Shown here in pieces: positions 35,001 through 45,163 of a stretch of DNA of 64,000 bases. The notes below the pieces were generated by a model. It saw only the letters and a program-made list of their open reading frames with translations, was not told the origin of the DNA and did no database searches. Numbering within the stretch: the first letter of the stretch is position 1; every line of letters begins with the position of its first letter. The position numbers were made by a program, and so were the translations under genes. Source of the stretch: Atkinsonella hypoxylon (Eukaryota; Ascomycota; Sordariomycetes; Hypocreales; Clavicipitaceae); the NCBI GenBank assembly GCA_000729835.1, contig JFHB01000069.1, forward strand, positions 62,001 to 126,000, in the 5' to 3' direction.

Positions 35001-38000
35001 CTTGCCGAATCTTTATGTCGATGCTTGACTTCACCGACAGAAACTCCTCTTTGATAGATTCCAGACCAATCATGCTCATGAGCTCGTCGAGTGCCTCGTT
35101 ACTCGGGTCTCCCTGGGCTTTCAAGGTCTCCCATTCCTGGGCCGCTTTGCTCTTAGATATGGAATTGACTGTCTTACCATCATTGGTTTTGCTTGATTTG
35201 CAGGGCACAGCTGCATTGTTTGCTTTCTCGGCTATCAACTTGCGCCTTTCACTGACTTCCTTCAGACTTTGCAGCTGTACTTTCTTCTCAGCAAGATTCT
35301 TTTGTTGCTGCTTTGCCTCTTCATTGTAAGCCATTGCTCGACGATATCGATCAATCTCGTCGTCAAGTATCTGCAATTCACGAGCATATGCATCTTGCTG
35401 TTCCTGCCTCAACTTTTCCAGTTCAATGTCCCTCAACACGCGTCGGCGAGTGTCTTCGTCTTCACGAGCACAGGTCTTGCACCCACTGTCTTGGTTCGAG
35501 CAGGATACTTTTGTCTTGTGGCCTCGCTCGCATGTGCGCTCCATAGGCTTTAAACAAGTAATCAAAGAATGATCGGCGACTCGATGGCATCGACGCTCGC
35601 AAGTATGCTTTCCGCAACTTAGTTTCGCGCCACTACGATTGTCAGTAGAGTGCGAATATAGTGGAGGAGTTCAACCTACCATAGCACCGCACATCCTCCA
35701 TCAGGACAATGTTGATCAAAATCGCCAGGGGCTTTGAGAAGTGCGGATCGATCTGGGTGCCTCTCGCAGTACACAGGGACGCCATCGAACACACACCCCT
35801 TATCTTTCAGCGCCTGCAGAAAACCCGTCCACAAATCACCACCTTTTTTGCTTTTCATGAATGTATGCATATTACCAAAGAGAATTATGCCATTTCTCGC
35901 GCGCGACATCAAGACCACCAGTCGCTCACGGGCTGACATGAAGCCAATATCGCCTGAAGAGTTACTCCTTGTGAGAGATGCAATCACGAGGTCGCTTTCC
36001 TCTCCCTGATAGTTATCTGTGCATATTATTAGCTTATGCACCTCTTCTCAAGTCTGGGACACAAACCAATTGTAGAGAGCCGGAGAGGCTTTTTGTTTAT
36101 CTTCGCAGCTGCGGGTTCCATCAAACCAGCTCGAACCAACTCGAACGAATCGATATCATTTAAGCAGGGGTCGTGATCGGCACTCAATGTCTCCCTCAAC
36201 AACGACAGCTGGCCCAGGTATGGCGTCAAGACCACCATATTATCTGACTTGTAACCCTGTTGACTGAGATACTTGACCATTTTGATGACCATAAGGGCCT
36301 CAAACATGTTTTTCTTGCTCGTCTTAGAACCTCCACCTCGCACATCACCTACACAGCTGAGCTGTTCCTCATGATGCTCGTGGTGAACAAATGTAACTCG
36401 GCTTTGAAGTCCCCGTATCTCTTCGCGTTGTCGAGTTTTCTCGTTATCCTCAAGGTGCTCGTAGGATAGGTAACGAGTGAAGTAAGAGATTTCGGGGTGG
36501 CTGCGATGCTGTTCCCGAAGGACAGTATAGAAATGACCCTGCTGAATAAGTCTTTCAAATAAAGATACGTTCAGGTTGAATCCTTCTCCCTTCTCCACTG
36601 TAAGCTTGTAGTTATTTACCTTGGGCCGTAGCTGTTTATGGTCGCCGATGAGGACTAGTTGCTTGACAGATGGACTCATCGCAGTGATAATGTGAGCCTC
36701 GAGGATCTCTCCGGCCTCCTCAACTAAGACCACATCGGGCGCTGCTGACTTGATGATTGATTGATACATCGCCGCGGCAGTAGTTGTACATCCTATGATT
36801 CGCTTACTTTGTACGACATTTCTTTTGGATTCATTGTAAAGATTGTCAATTTGCCGCTGAATCTCATGAGACATCTCAGCAACCTCCACAAACTCATCCA
36901 TCTGATCTTGCCGCACTCTAGACAACCACTGCTCTGCAAGCTTGGTTCTTTCAGTGAGTGGAAGCCGCCATACGTCATGAGAAGGGTCATCCACATGGAC
37001 AGCCAAAGCCGGAATCGACTCAAGGCTATCACCTCGAACCCATTTTTGCAACAGGTCGCTTGGTAGCATACGTTTATTATCCTTGCCTACTATTTTGAAT
37101 CCATCGCCCGTATCTGGAACTTGGAACGATAGCCAATAAGAGGTTCTTTCGTCGGAAAACTCCAACATTGTCAAAATATCGTCCCAGGCAACTAGCTTGG
37201 CTCCGAGTTTGTTGCCAAGTTCCGTCAGCTTGTCGTTGACATCAGTGGCTTGGGATTTCAATGTTCTGATCATTGCGTTGACTGTAGCTGAGAAACGATA
37301 TTGGGGCTGTCTAATGTGCTCATCCAACCGAAGAGACGCAGTTCGTGCTGTGGACTTGGAACCGAGTCGCACCATGTCGCCCTCCGCCACCCCAATATCC
37401 AATAAATCTTCGAGAAACTGATCGAGCGCATGATTTGTATAACTCAATACCAAAATGCGATGATTTGTTGCTTTCAGGACGATTTGCGATATCAGAGCTC
37501 CTATGAAAGATTTGCCGGTGCCAGGAGGCCCTTGTATCTGAGCCACAGAATTTTCCAGACCGTTGATCAAGGACTCGAGTTGTGCACCAGAAATTCGGAC
37601 AGGGCGCGCAGCCTTGACCATTGGTGATAGATTAACTTCTTTTCCCTCCTTGACCATTCTTTTGAAAATATCTAAGAGGCGAGGAAGTTGACCAGGAGGC
37701 TGATAAGTGTTCGGGGCATTCTTAGGATCCAACAACGTATCCTCAAGAGGTATCTCAGATATATCCTTCAGGCGACGCAAAATGGGTTCATAAGCGAACG
37801 TGGCTGTGTCAACGACAAAGAACTTGAGTTCATGTCGGTTCACATTCAGGAGAGCCTGAATGGCGTTCTTCAATCCAATCGAGCTAGTGAACTTGATGAC
37901 AACAATCGGAGGGTCCTTTGCCAACATATCGACATTGCGCATAATGGAGCCAAATGCAATGACTTCGTTGTCACGGCACAGGGCACCGAGGGAATTGTGC

Positions 38001-39022
38001 TTCATAAATGACTTGGAATTCTCCACAAATCTTTTCCTAGCATTCTGGCCTCCTTCGCGGGGGAATACAACCCCTTCCTGACACTCAAGGCTTAAGCTGA
38101 AAGGATCAATTCGCATATTGTCGCTAACACCGAAACCTGTGAGTCTCAATTTTCCCAGACGGAGAGGCTTTCGCCTTCCTTCCTTCTGCTCCCATGCAAT
38201 GGTGAGATCTTCTCTCAGATCGGCGAGCATGTCTTCTCTGAGAAGGCGGAATAGCCATTCAAGATAGGTGGCACCCCGTTGCTCGCGTGGAGTCTCAAAT
38301 ACATCGTCTAGACGTTGAAGGAATGGTTCATCCATCGACCGTACTTCATCAGCGGTTGGAAAGATGGAAATAGTGCGGAAGTCAGCAAAGTCGTTGTCGT
38401 GGCGGCCACCGGCACTATAATCCGAAGTGGCCGTTGAGGCAACCGAATGTGTCCGGAGTATCTTGACGATTCGATATGCCAATTGCCTCACCGGATGTGA
38501 TGGAGACTCAAGGAGAAGTTTACCCTCCATCAATTCTGCCACATCGCGGTACGAAACTTCCAAGCTGGGGGAGTTCATTAACACAATTTCGAGACATAAC
38601 CAAGCAAAAATGTCAACACTGATGTCATTGAAGTCGCTCTGGCGATGAAACTCAAGAAGTGTCGACCAAAATGTCGGGGGAGATAGAATAGCGACCAGAA
38701 TCTGTTTGAGGAATTCTCCATCGTTGATGGTCTTGACAGCCGGGTCGGAGAGATGGGTCATAAGTAGGGTCATAACTGATGAGACGAACTCCCTTGAAAG
38801 GTTGCTGCGCACGACACTCCGTACCGTTTCGATACCACTTTTGCTGGAGACGATGGATTCAGCGCAGAAAACCGGTGATTTCTCCTTTGCCAGCATATCA
38901 GTGGCTTCCAGAAAATGTTTGGCATCGTGGCTATTCTTTATACACGATTCTCCCGAGAGATGGCCGTTGAATACCTTGAAAAGCGCTCTCTCGCGACCAG
39001 AGAGAATTTTGGTAGATGACAT
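32045..39022 (-). CDS. giant SF1 helicase / NFX1-like Cys cluster / triple CbxX-type AAA ATPase
   Basis: Exons 39022-36067, 36016-35680, 35632-34944 and 34890-32045 give 2,275 residues. Order: a helical N-terminal region (1-480); a UPF1/ZNFX1-like SF1 helicase with Walker A QGPPGTGKSF (about 497), DVVLVEEAGE (about 760), GDHKQLRP (about 798) and DNYQGEESDLV after intron 1 (about 986). Next is an NFX1-like cysteine/histidine cluster (about 1085-1145; GGCAVLCGAKLSCGKHTC), then a coiled coil (about 1150-1230). Three CbxX/CfqX AAA modules follow, with Walker A GNPGTGKT (1327), GSPGTGKTT (about 1600) and GPPGTGKTT (about 1876), each with an IDEAY Walker B. A short tail ends CPAGYHWIKQ...YRCAGGSHW. 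Relatives of the helicase act on RNA (Hrr1/SAD-3 in silencing, ZNFX1 in antiviral sensing). The function of the whole is unknown. Divergent from the 39609 gene. Confidence 0.9.
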
Positions 39023-39608
39023 TCTAGACGTAACAATTCAAAATATGCTTTTACGATGCTCATGAATGGCCTGGATAAAATGGCAGACGAACATGACCAT
39101 GGAAGAGCCTCGTTGCCTCCACTGGGGCGACCGGTGACAAAAGTCACACGAAAGAAGGGGATATGAGTTCCAGCAGCCCTGCAACAGACCAATCTTCTGG
39201 CAGCCTAGTTTTCTCGTGCTGTTGGAGATCGGATATGTGTTGTTACCCAGCCCATGGAGGAGGAGTCAAGCAAGGGGGAACCGCTCTTTATGTGCGAGCG
39301 CGGTTGGGAGCGCAACGCCGATTCATTGATTCTACAAGGACACAACAACAACCCGTTTGCACAACACGCACGAGACAGGGTCTCCCGCTCACGGAGGTCA
39401 GGCCACAACACACATACGACAAGGGTTCCGTTTGCTGAAGCCAGATGACACTGGGAGCGACCGGAGGTTACGGCCCGGGTTCGCCACATATAAAAGGAAA
39501 ACGTCCCTGTATCGTTAACACTCATATAGGCTTGGAATCTGTGTGATCCAAATACAAGCGGACTATCTTGATACAGAGAAACCTCTCAAAGGTAGAAAGA
39601 TCGAACCC
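39023..39608. promoter_or_regulatory. shared divergent promoter of the helicase/AAA gene and its neighbour
   Basis: 586 bp between two divergent starts. A TATA box for the rightward gene is visible at 39489-39496. The layout would allow co-regulation, which is inference. Confidence 0.55.
39489..39496 (+). promoter_or_regulatory. TATA box
   Basis: TATAAAAG, 113 bases before the chosen start codon of the fungal-specific gene at 39609. Position and sequence fit a core promoter. Confidence 0.5.
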
Positions 39609-41065
39609 ATGTCGCGATCAAACTGGCATCAGCCGCGTGGTCGAGGAAGCTGGACTCGAGGTAATCGCTCCCAGCGAGCACCAGATGTCGCTGAGTCGCC
39701 GCCCCCTCCTGTTGGCGAGCTCATCAAGCTTGTTACCGAAAGAATTATCCCCGATGAGCATGTAATGCCATCGAGCCGGCCGGTAATTACTGGTACCAAG
39801 ATCATTGCGTCGTATAATTGGGTGGACGGGCATGCCAAAATCATCATTCCAGGCACGCATCACAACGAAATTTGTCCACATCGATTGCTCTGCTAACAGT
39901 ACTTCCAGGGAAACCTCCTATGTGGACTCCTCCGTCTGAATGCTGCCAACTTCGCCAAGATGATGGAACTTACTATCGCGACCGCAATGCTGCATCATAT
40001 CCCGCACACCCGCTCGAACCTGCAATTGTCGCCGTCATGCAAATGCATCCCACCCCATGTCATGTCGACGTATTTGCATGCGGAAGTACATTCGCCAATC
40101 TCCTCCGCTTTGTGCAAGGCGATGATAAGCCCTTTCGAATGCTTGTCGAGGTCGTTGGGGAGACAGTTCACCTTATCCGGCGAGAAAACACGCCGAAGGA
40201 GCGGATTCCAGGGGTAAGAGGCTACGGTCACACATTCCCCGAAGCTTACACCATATGGGAACCGGATGTTAAACGATCACTTTCGCATCAACGAATTCTG
40301 AAGTACCAGTTTGGCGGGCTTGACATGATGGTGCGCTTCGAGGGCGACGGGTACATCAAGTCGGAACAAGCACCACGGAAGACGGCAGCTGGGTCCGATC
40401 TACTTGACCAACTTCAAGGGCTACATCTGGAGCTGGAGCAGGAGCTGGAGCTGGAGCAGGAGCAGGAGCAGGCATCGCCCGAGTCCCAAGCTATCTCAGA
40501 TAGGCTCCAAGTGAAAGGGGCTGGCGAGACTGTTCCGCAGGAAAGCATTTTCGACTTGAAGACGCGATCAATCAAGCGACAAGATGATGATGTTCTTGGG
40601 GAGCAACTACCGCGATTATGGGTTAGACAAATTTCCAAGTTCATTCTTGCGTACCACAATATGGGCCTATTTAGTGATGTTCGGGTCAAAGACGTCAAAG
40701 AAGAAGTGCAGAAGTGGGAAGCGCAGAACAAGTACGCGCTAGGTCGTCTTGCCTGTCTACTCCACGATTTGATCGATACAGCCAAATCCCATCAAGACAG
40801 CGAGCTTGAGCTTGTTCGGCAGAATGGGGGCGTGCTAGAGGTTCGCAAGCGTTGCCTTGATGCAGGAACCGCTTTCTCCGAAACTGTGAGGCAAGATTGG
40901 GCCAAATGGCTTCAAGGTGCACACGCGGTCGGCAGTGACAGGGACAATCATCTGAAGACTGAGAATTTCGAAAGGGACGCGCACAGCGAGGACAGTAGCA
41001 GTGAGGGAGAAGCGGATTTCACGGCTTGCGATGCACAGTGCGGATATTGTGGAAAATGCGCGTAG
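39609..41065 (+). CDS. fungal-specific protein with Cys-rich tail (family often mislabelled GGPP synthase)
   Basis: Exons 39609-39852 and 39909-41065 give 466 residues. The chosen start MSRSNWHQPRGRGSWTRG is a basic RG-rich N-terminus; an ATG at 39543 would add 22 residues. The junction IIIPG/KPPMWTPPSE needs a GC-AG intron (CAG then GCACGC donor; CTAAC branch; CCAG acceptor), which restores a motif I recall from this family. Later features are PFRMLVEVVGETVHLIRRE, the block GYGHTFPEAYTIWEPDVKRS, and YQFGGLDMMVRFEGDGYI. Then comes a Leu/Glu/Gln repeat (about 252-275) and a terminal CDAQCGYCGKCA. Family members carry automatic labels such as geranylgeranyl pyrophosphate synthetase, but no DDxxD motif is present and I do not accept that. 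Function unknown. Divergent from the helicase/AAA gene. Confidence 0.8.
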
Positions 41066-41237
41066 AGTTTGATATTCCCGCCAACAAGCAATGAACTACC
41101 TACCACTCATGGCTACTTTCATGTTCTCTCTCCCATCTCAACCAGCTTATCGTCGTCCCTCGAGACGGTGACAAAATGTGACTTATGGCCCGCAACGAAT
41201 CTCAGTACATCTTTCGGTAACTCAACAAGTGATTTGA

Positions 41238-41676
41238 CAAGAATATGTAGCCCAGAATGACAACGATTACACACTGGGCAGCATTGGGAAACACAACGTC
41301 GTCATCGCCGTTTTACCGAACGGGGGATACGGCATCTCTTCTGCAGCAGGCGTCGCAAGAGACTTGCTGCATAGCTTTCCGAATGTTCGATTACGGTCTT
41401 TGGTCTCATTCTTCCTGCAACACGAAGCAGACCCAAACGCAGTCTCAGATTATGGGGACACTCGGCTACATTTAGCCCTTGCAAATACCATGAGGGGTCC
41501 CGAAATACACATACACAGAATATATATGGGATGATTGGACGGATAGCGATTGCAAAGTTGAAGCAGTATTGGACTACATCAGCATCAACTACACAAAAGT
41601 TCGATACGGGAAATATGGATCAGGCGAATTTGTGGAAAGGCTAGTGCGACGAAACTTGGTCCCTATACACGCTTAA
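41238..41676 (+). pseudogene. NLR-type gene remnant (nucleoside phosphorylase start joined to ankyrin end)
   Basis: The frame beginning right after a stop at 41235-41237 reads EYVAQNDNDYTLGSIGKHNV, VIAVLPNGGYGISSAAGVAR and DLLHSFPNVR. This is the start of the PNP_UDP_1 domain found at the N-terminus of many fungal NLRs. It then passes directly into FLQHEADPNAVSDYGDTRLH, an ankyrin repeat. The rest of the phosphorylase domain, the NACHT/NB-ARC domain and most ankyrins are missing, so a large internal deletion is inferred. A TGA at 41532 ends this frame. One base shift away the ankyrin end continues (DDWTDSDCKVEAVLDYI) to TAA at 41674. No start codon or N-terminal residues are recognisable. Non-functional remnant. 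Confidence 0.75.
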
Positions 41677-41786
41677 CCACTACTTTCATAGCAAACCGTC
41701 AAACGTCCCGCGGCGCTCGGATGAAAGAGGAGTTGAACGGCCATGCATGAAAAGAAAGCGGCCAGACTGGGGGTTAAACCTCGTCA

Positions 41787-42026
41787 TTGAGCTGGATAAA
41801 ATCCCAGTCCACTTTTCGGAATAGAAGCAATGCGGGGCACGCCGCAGAAGACATTCGCGATATCCTCGAGGCGTATTATAAGGTTGCTCGCAAGCGATTC
41901 GTGGACAACGTCTACCACCAGGCCGTTGATCACTGCCTCCTCTCCGGACCAGAGAGACCTCTGCCCGTTATTGCATTGAATAAAGAAACTCTGGAAACCC
42001 AAAGAAGAAAGAGTCTTGCCTTTTGA
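41787..42026 (+). pseudogene. dynamin GTPase-effector-domain (GED) remnant
   Basis: The frame contains AAEDIRDILEAYYKVARKRF directly followed by VDNVYHQAVDHCLLSGPERP. This matches the GED of fungal Mx/dynamin-like proteins, where the segment 'YYKVARKRFVDNV' is typical. No GTPase domain, middle domain or stalk is present nearby. After the match the sequence drifts and stops at TGA (42024-42026). Only about 60 recognisable residues remain. It lies 110 bp after the NLR remnant, on the same strand. Either one degraded region with two gene ends, or the tail of a once-fused gene, is possible. Confidence 0.65.
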
Positions 42027-42461
42027 GGGATGGCCGATGGAAAGGCCATGTTGAAATCAGCGTGGGCATGAGGCTAGTATTTATGGATATCGGGTCGGCG
42101 TTAAGTTTGAACAGCGGCGCAGGAGTAGGTGCCTTGTCTGCCGTAAGTTAATTATTGCCGACTGAAGCTTATTGTGCATTGTGCATTGTAGTTGCGCTAC
42201 TTATACTATTGTCTGCGCCTTAGGCATCACTCTTTCGCGCTCTTACGAGCTCCTGCCAGAAGCAGGTAGCTGCGCTGCGTAACAATAGGTGCGCCATGCA
42301 GGCTGCCGATTCTGGAAGTATGGGTACCCTACCCACTTTGGAAAAGTCACGACATCGACCACCTTTTTGCCGGGACTCCTCGTATTAAAAAAAAAAAAAA
42401 AAAGTCTTTCTGCAGTCTTCATTTGCCATCATTGAAGCGACTGCACGCACCTTCAGGCAAA
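42027..42461 (+). other. spacer before the methionine sulfoxide reductase gene
   Basis: 435 bp with an A tract of 17 at 42387-42403, close to the start of the next gene, and a short TTGTGCATTG direct repeat near 42172-42190. No protein-like frame. Confidence 0.5.
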
Positions 42462-43264
42462 ATGGCATGTTTGGACTTCACGGGTCGGTGGCGCGCAAAA
42501 CATAGTCTGTCGTTGCTGACAAAAATGTTAGGTTCATGCTGATGCGTCTAATTTTGTCCAAGGCGTCACCAAGGATGATGTGTTTGAGCAGGTGCTTATG
42601 CACGCGGAGGGTTTGTGTGTCGACCAGCGCAACTGGGTGGGTTCGAAATTACTTTCATGACTATTCGGTCTGCTCTGTTGTATTGACAAAGAAAAACATA
42701 GGTTTGGTAAGCAGAACCACGGGTGATGTGTCAACCAAGGCCTGATACCTGACTCTTATTCAGCAACTTGGCCAATGCCGCATCTCTCCTATGGCACGCA
42801 TACAAGTCATTACCAGCACCAAGTAAAGACGTCAACTGGGCAGGTATGCCTCTTCTCAAGTACTGGAGTATACTCGCCAAGATTGCATTTCTGACATGAC
42901 GCTCTTCATCACAGGCTTCTACGTCCTAGACCCTTCATCTTCACAGACACAGCTTATTTTAGGGCCTTTCCAAGGAAAAGTTGCCTGTCAAATTATACAG
43001 TTCGGCAAAGGCGTCTGCGGAGCTGCCGCAGCCTCGCAGGAAACGCAGTTAGTTGCGGACGTAGACCAGTTTCCTGATCATATTACCTGCGACGGGGACA
43101 GCAAAAGTGAGATCGTGGTACCCATTGTTGCTGAAAAAAATGGCGAGAAGAAAGTGGTCGCCGTAATTGACGTTGATTGCGCTGTTAAGAATGGATTTGA
43201 CGAGCTGGACAGAAAGTATCTGGAAGAGTTGGCTTCATTGTTAGGTAGGAGTTGTGATTGGTAA
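42462..43264 (+). CDS. free methionine-(R)-sulfoxide reductase (GAF domain), with microexon
   Basis: The model has five coding pieces: 42462-42464 (ATG only), 42532-42636, 42702-42706 (5 nt), 42764-42843 and 42915-43264. Together they give 180 residues, the length of the yeast enzyme. The first intron would be GC-AG (ATG then GCATGT), joining M to VHADASNFVQGVTKDD. The 5-nt exon GTTTG lies between ACATAG and GTAAGC and restores RNWVCNLANAASLLWHAYKS, a strongly conserved block. The rest is a GAF fold with VNWAGFYVLD, LILGPFQGKVACQ, FGKGVCGAAAAS and DHITCDGDSKSEIVVPI. The three family cysteines are all present. It reduces free Met-R-sulfoxide in the cytosol (family knowledge). The product identity is secure; the first exon is the weakest part. 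Confidence 0.85.
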
Positions 43265-45163
43265 GAAGAGGATATGAGTCGTTGACGAAGTATGGCATAT
43301 ACAATACAAAATGTGGAATGGACTGGACACGTTCCATGGGGACCTAGCATCAATAAGTGGGAGAAGGCGTTGAATAATTCTTTCGGAAGTTAACGCCCTA
43401 ACTGATATCTTAGCCAGTGCTCCGTTTTTCGTCTTTTAGCAAGTTCTTTCACTGGACTTGACTGGGGCGGTGCGTATGCTACATTCCAACGCAAGATATT
43501 GACGGCATCAAAGACGGCTTCTGGAAGGAATGTTTTTGTGCCTCAGCTGAGCCCGCTCCCTCACCATGCCAACCTTCGGAAGACCTTGAAGTCGATGACT
43601 GTATGACTGGGACAAGTGTGGTGGCTGAGCCGTTGCATTGTCACGTCTCCACTGTAGTACTATCGCTGTCGAGTTCTTGCAACTCATCATGCCCTCTTCA
43701 TGTTGTTGGCAGAGAGATAGCAAGGAGAACGTCCAGCACCTGAGGGTCCAAATGGAACCGCAATTCAAAAGTTTATGCAACCGGATTGATGACGTTTTAG
43801 CGAGTAAGCCGAGCCTGCATCGTTTCGGATAGAGAGAAGTCCAATGGTAAAGAGTATGACACGTTCCGGAAAAAAAAAAAACCAAGGTCAGATATAAGAA
43901 AATAAGCCTAGCATTAATTTTACCTCTACTGCCATCCACACTTTGAATTAAAGAAGCGCATACACTGACCAATTGGCTACATGTGGTAATAGCTGTCAAC
44001 CTCGCCGCCGTCAGTGTGTGCCCGCGATGGCGATGGGGGTGGCGGAGGAGCTTTGTGCGTCTTCTATCTGGCCGCACTGCCTTAGTAGTTGGGGAATAAG
44101 ATGCCCGTTAACGTTGTGGATTAGGCTTCCGGTTGCTCAGGGGAAACTTGCGTCTATCGACTCTAGTCCTTGGATCTTGGCATTCGAGTGGATCTGCATT
44201 GGGTGCTAGTGGGGAAGATTTGATTGAGGCATAGCATCGGGCCAGATGGAGAAAGATAGGTCCTCGAGGAAGTATGTGCCGCGCCGGCAATGAAGGAATT
44301 ACCGGCTTGAGAGGAAGATTTGAATCAAAGAGCAATTCAACAAGAGATCCTTCGCAGGGCATAGAGTGATGTTTGGGACTGTTTGAAACCGTGTCTGGCT
44401 TTAATTGCATTCATAAGAAGGATGGTCGAAAATCGTGTTGTTGACAAAACATAGCCAGCCGGCTGACAGGGACCGATCGGACAGGTGCAGGCCCGGCCCT
44501 GGACTACTCAGACCACTCGCGACCCACCTGCAACGACCATTCATAGCCTCTCATTCGATCACCAGCCACCCGGTTTTGACAGTAGCCCCGCCGGGCCAGC
44601 CTTCCCACGATGCACTGTTTCTCCCTTGTCTCTAACTAACTAGTTTCCAGGCTGAACGCAGGGAAGTCGGTTTTTTTTTTTCTCACTTCCCAACCACTTT
44701 GCTTACTGTTATCCTCTCGCCCTGGGGCCTGGCACCCACCCCGGCGCAAGCTCTTAAGCTCCTCCTCCACTGCTCATACACAGCAGCTTTCCGCTGCATC
44801 AGCCCTTACCTTGCAGCAGTAAGACAAAACAAGGCTTCACCCTCTCTTTTCTGCTTCCTTTTTATCTCTTCATTGTCCATTGTGCCGGAACTCATTTTCC
44901 TTGCCGTTCTCGTCACCGGCGCATTCACTTTCTCGTTGCTTTCATGAATTAAATATCCTTTTGTTTAAGCTTTACCTTCCTTCTCTCTCCCCCCGCCTTT
45001 CGTTTTCACTGCTACCTGCGCCACACATCCATATAAATAGAAAGAACCAACCACTTATCGTCATCGAGTAAGGCAAAGTCGATAGCGCCAAAGCTCGTAG
45101 CGTTTCACACAGGACTACGACACTTTCCCAGCAGAAGGCACACGCCGCCCGGCGTTAGTCAAT
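43265..45163. other. 1.9 kb intergenic region upstream of the C2-domain gene
   Basis: The left part contains an orphan open frame without a start codon (43462-43743), possibly decayed coding DNA. The right part (about 44640-45160) is strongly C/T-rich on the plus strand, as in leaders of well-expressed fungal genes, and carries a TATA box at 45032-45039. No RNA gene was recognised. Confidence 0.5.
45032..45039 (+). promoter_or_regulatory. TATA box
   Basis: TATAAATA, 125 bases before the start codon of the C2-domain gene and directly after a long pyrimidine-rich tract. Confidence 0.45.

Noticed and set aside
39609..41065. Geranylgeranyl pyrophosphate synthase label for the Cys-tailed protein
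   Set aside because: No DDxxD motif or prenyltransferase helices; I believe the label in related entries is an annotation error.
43508..44077. 189-codon minus-strand open frame
   Set aside because: Very Arg/His/Leu-rich at random, crosses an A tract near 43870, and overlaps better coding-like frames on the plus strand.
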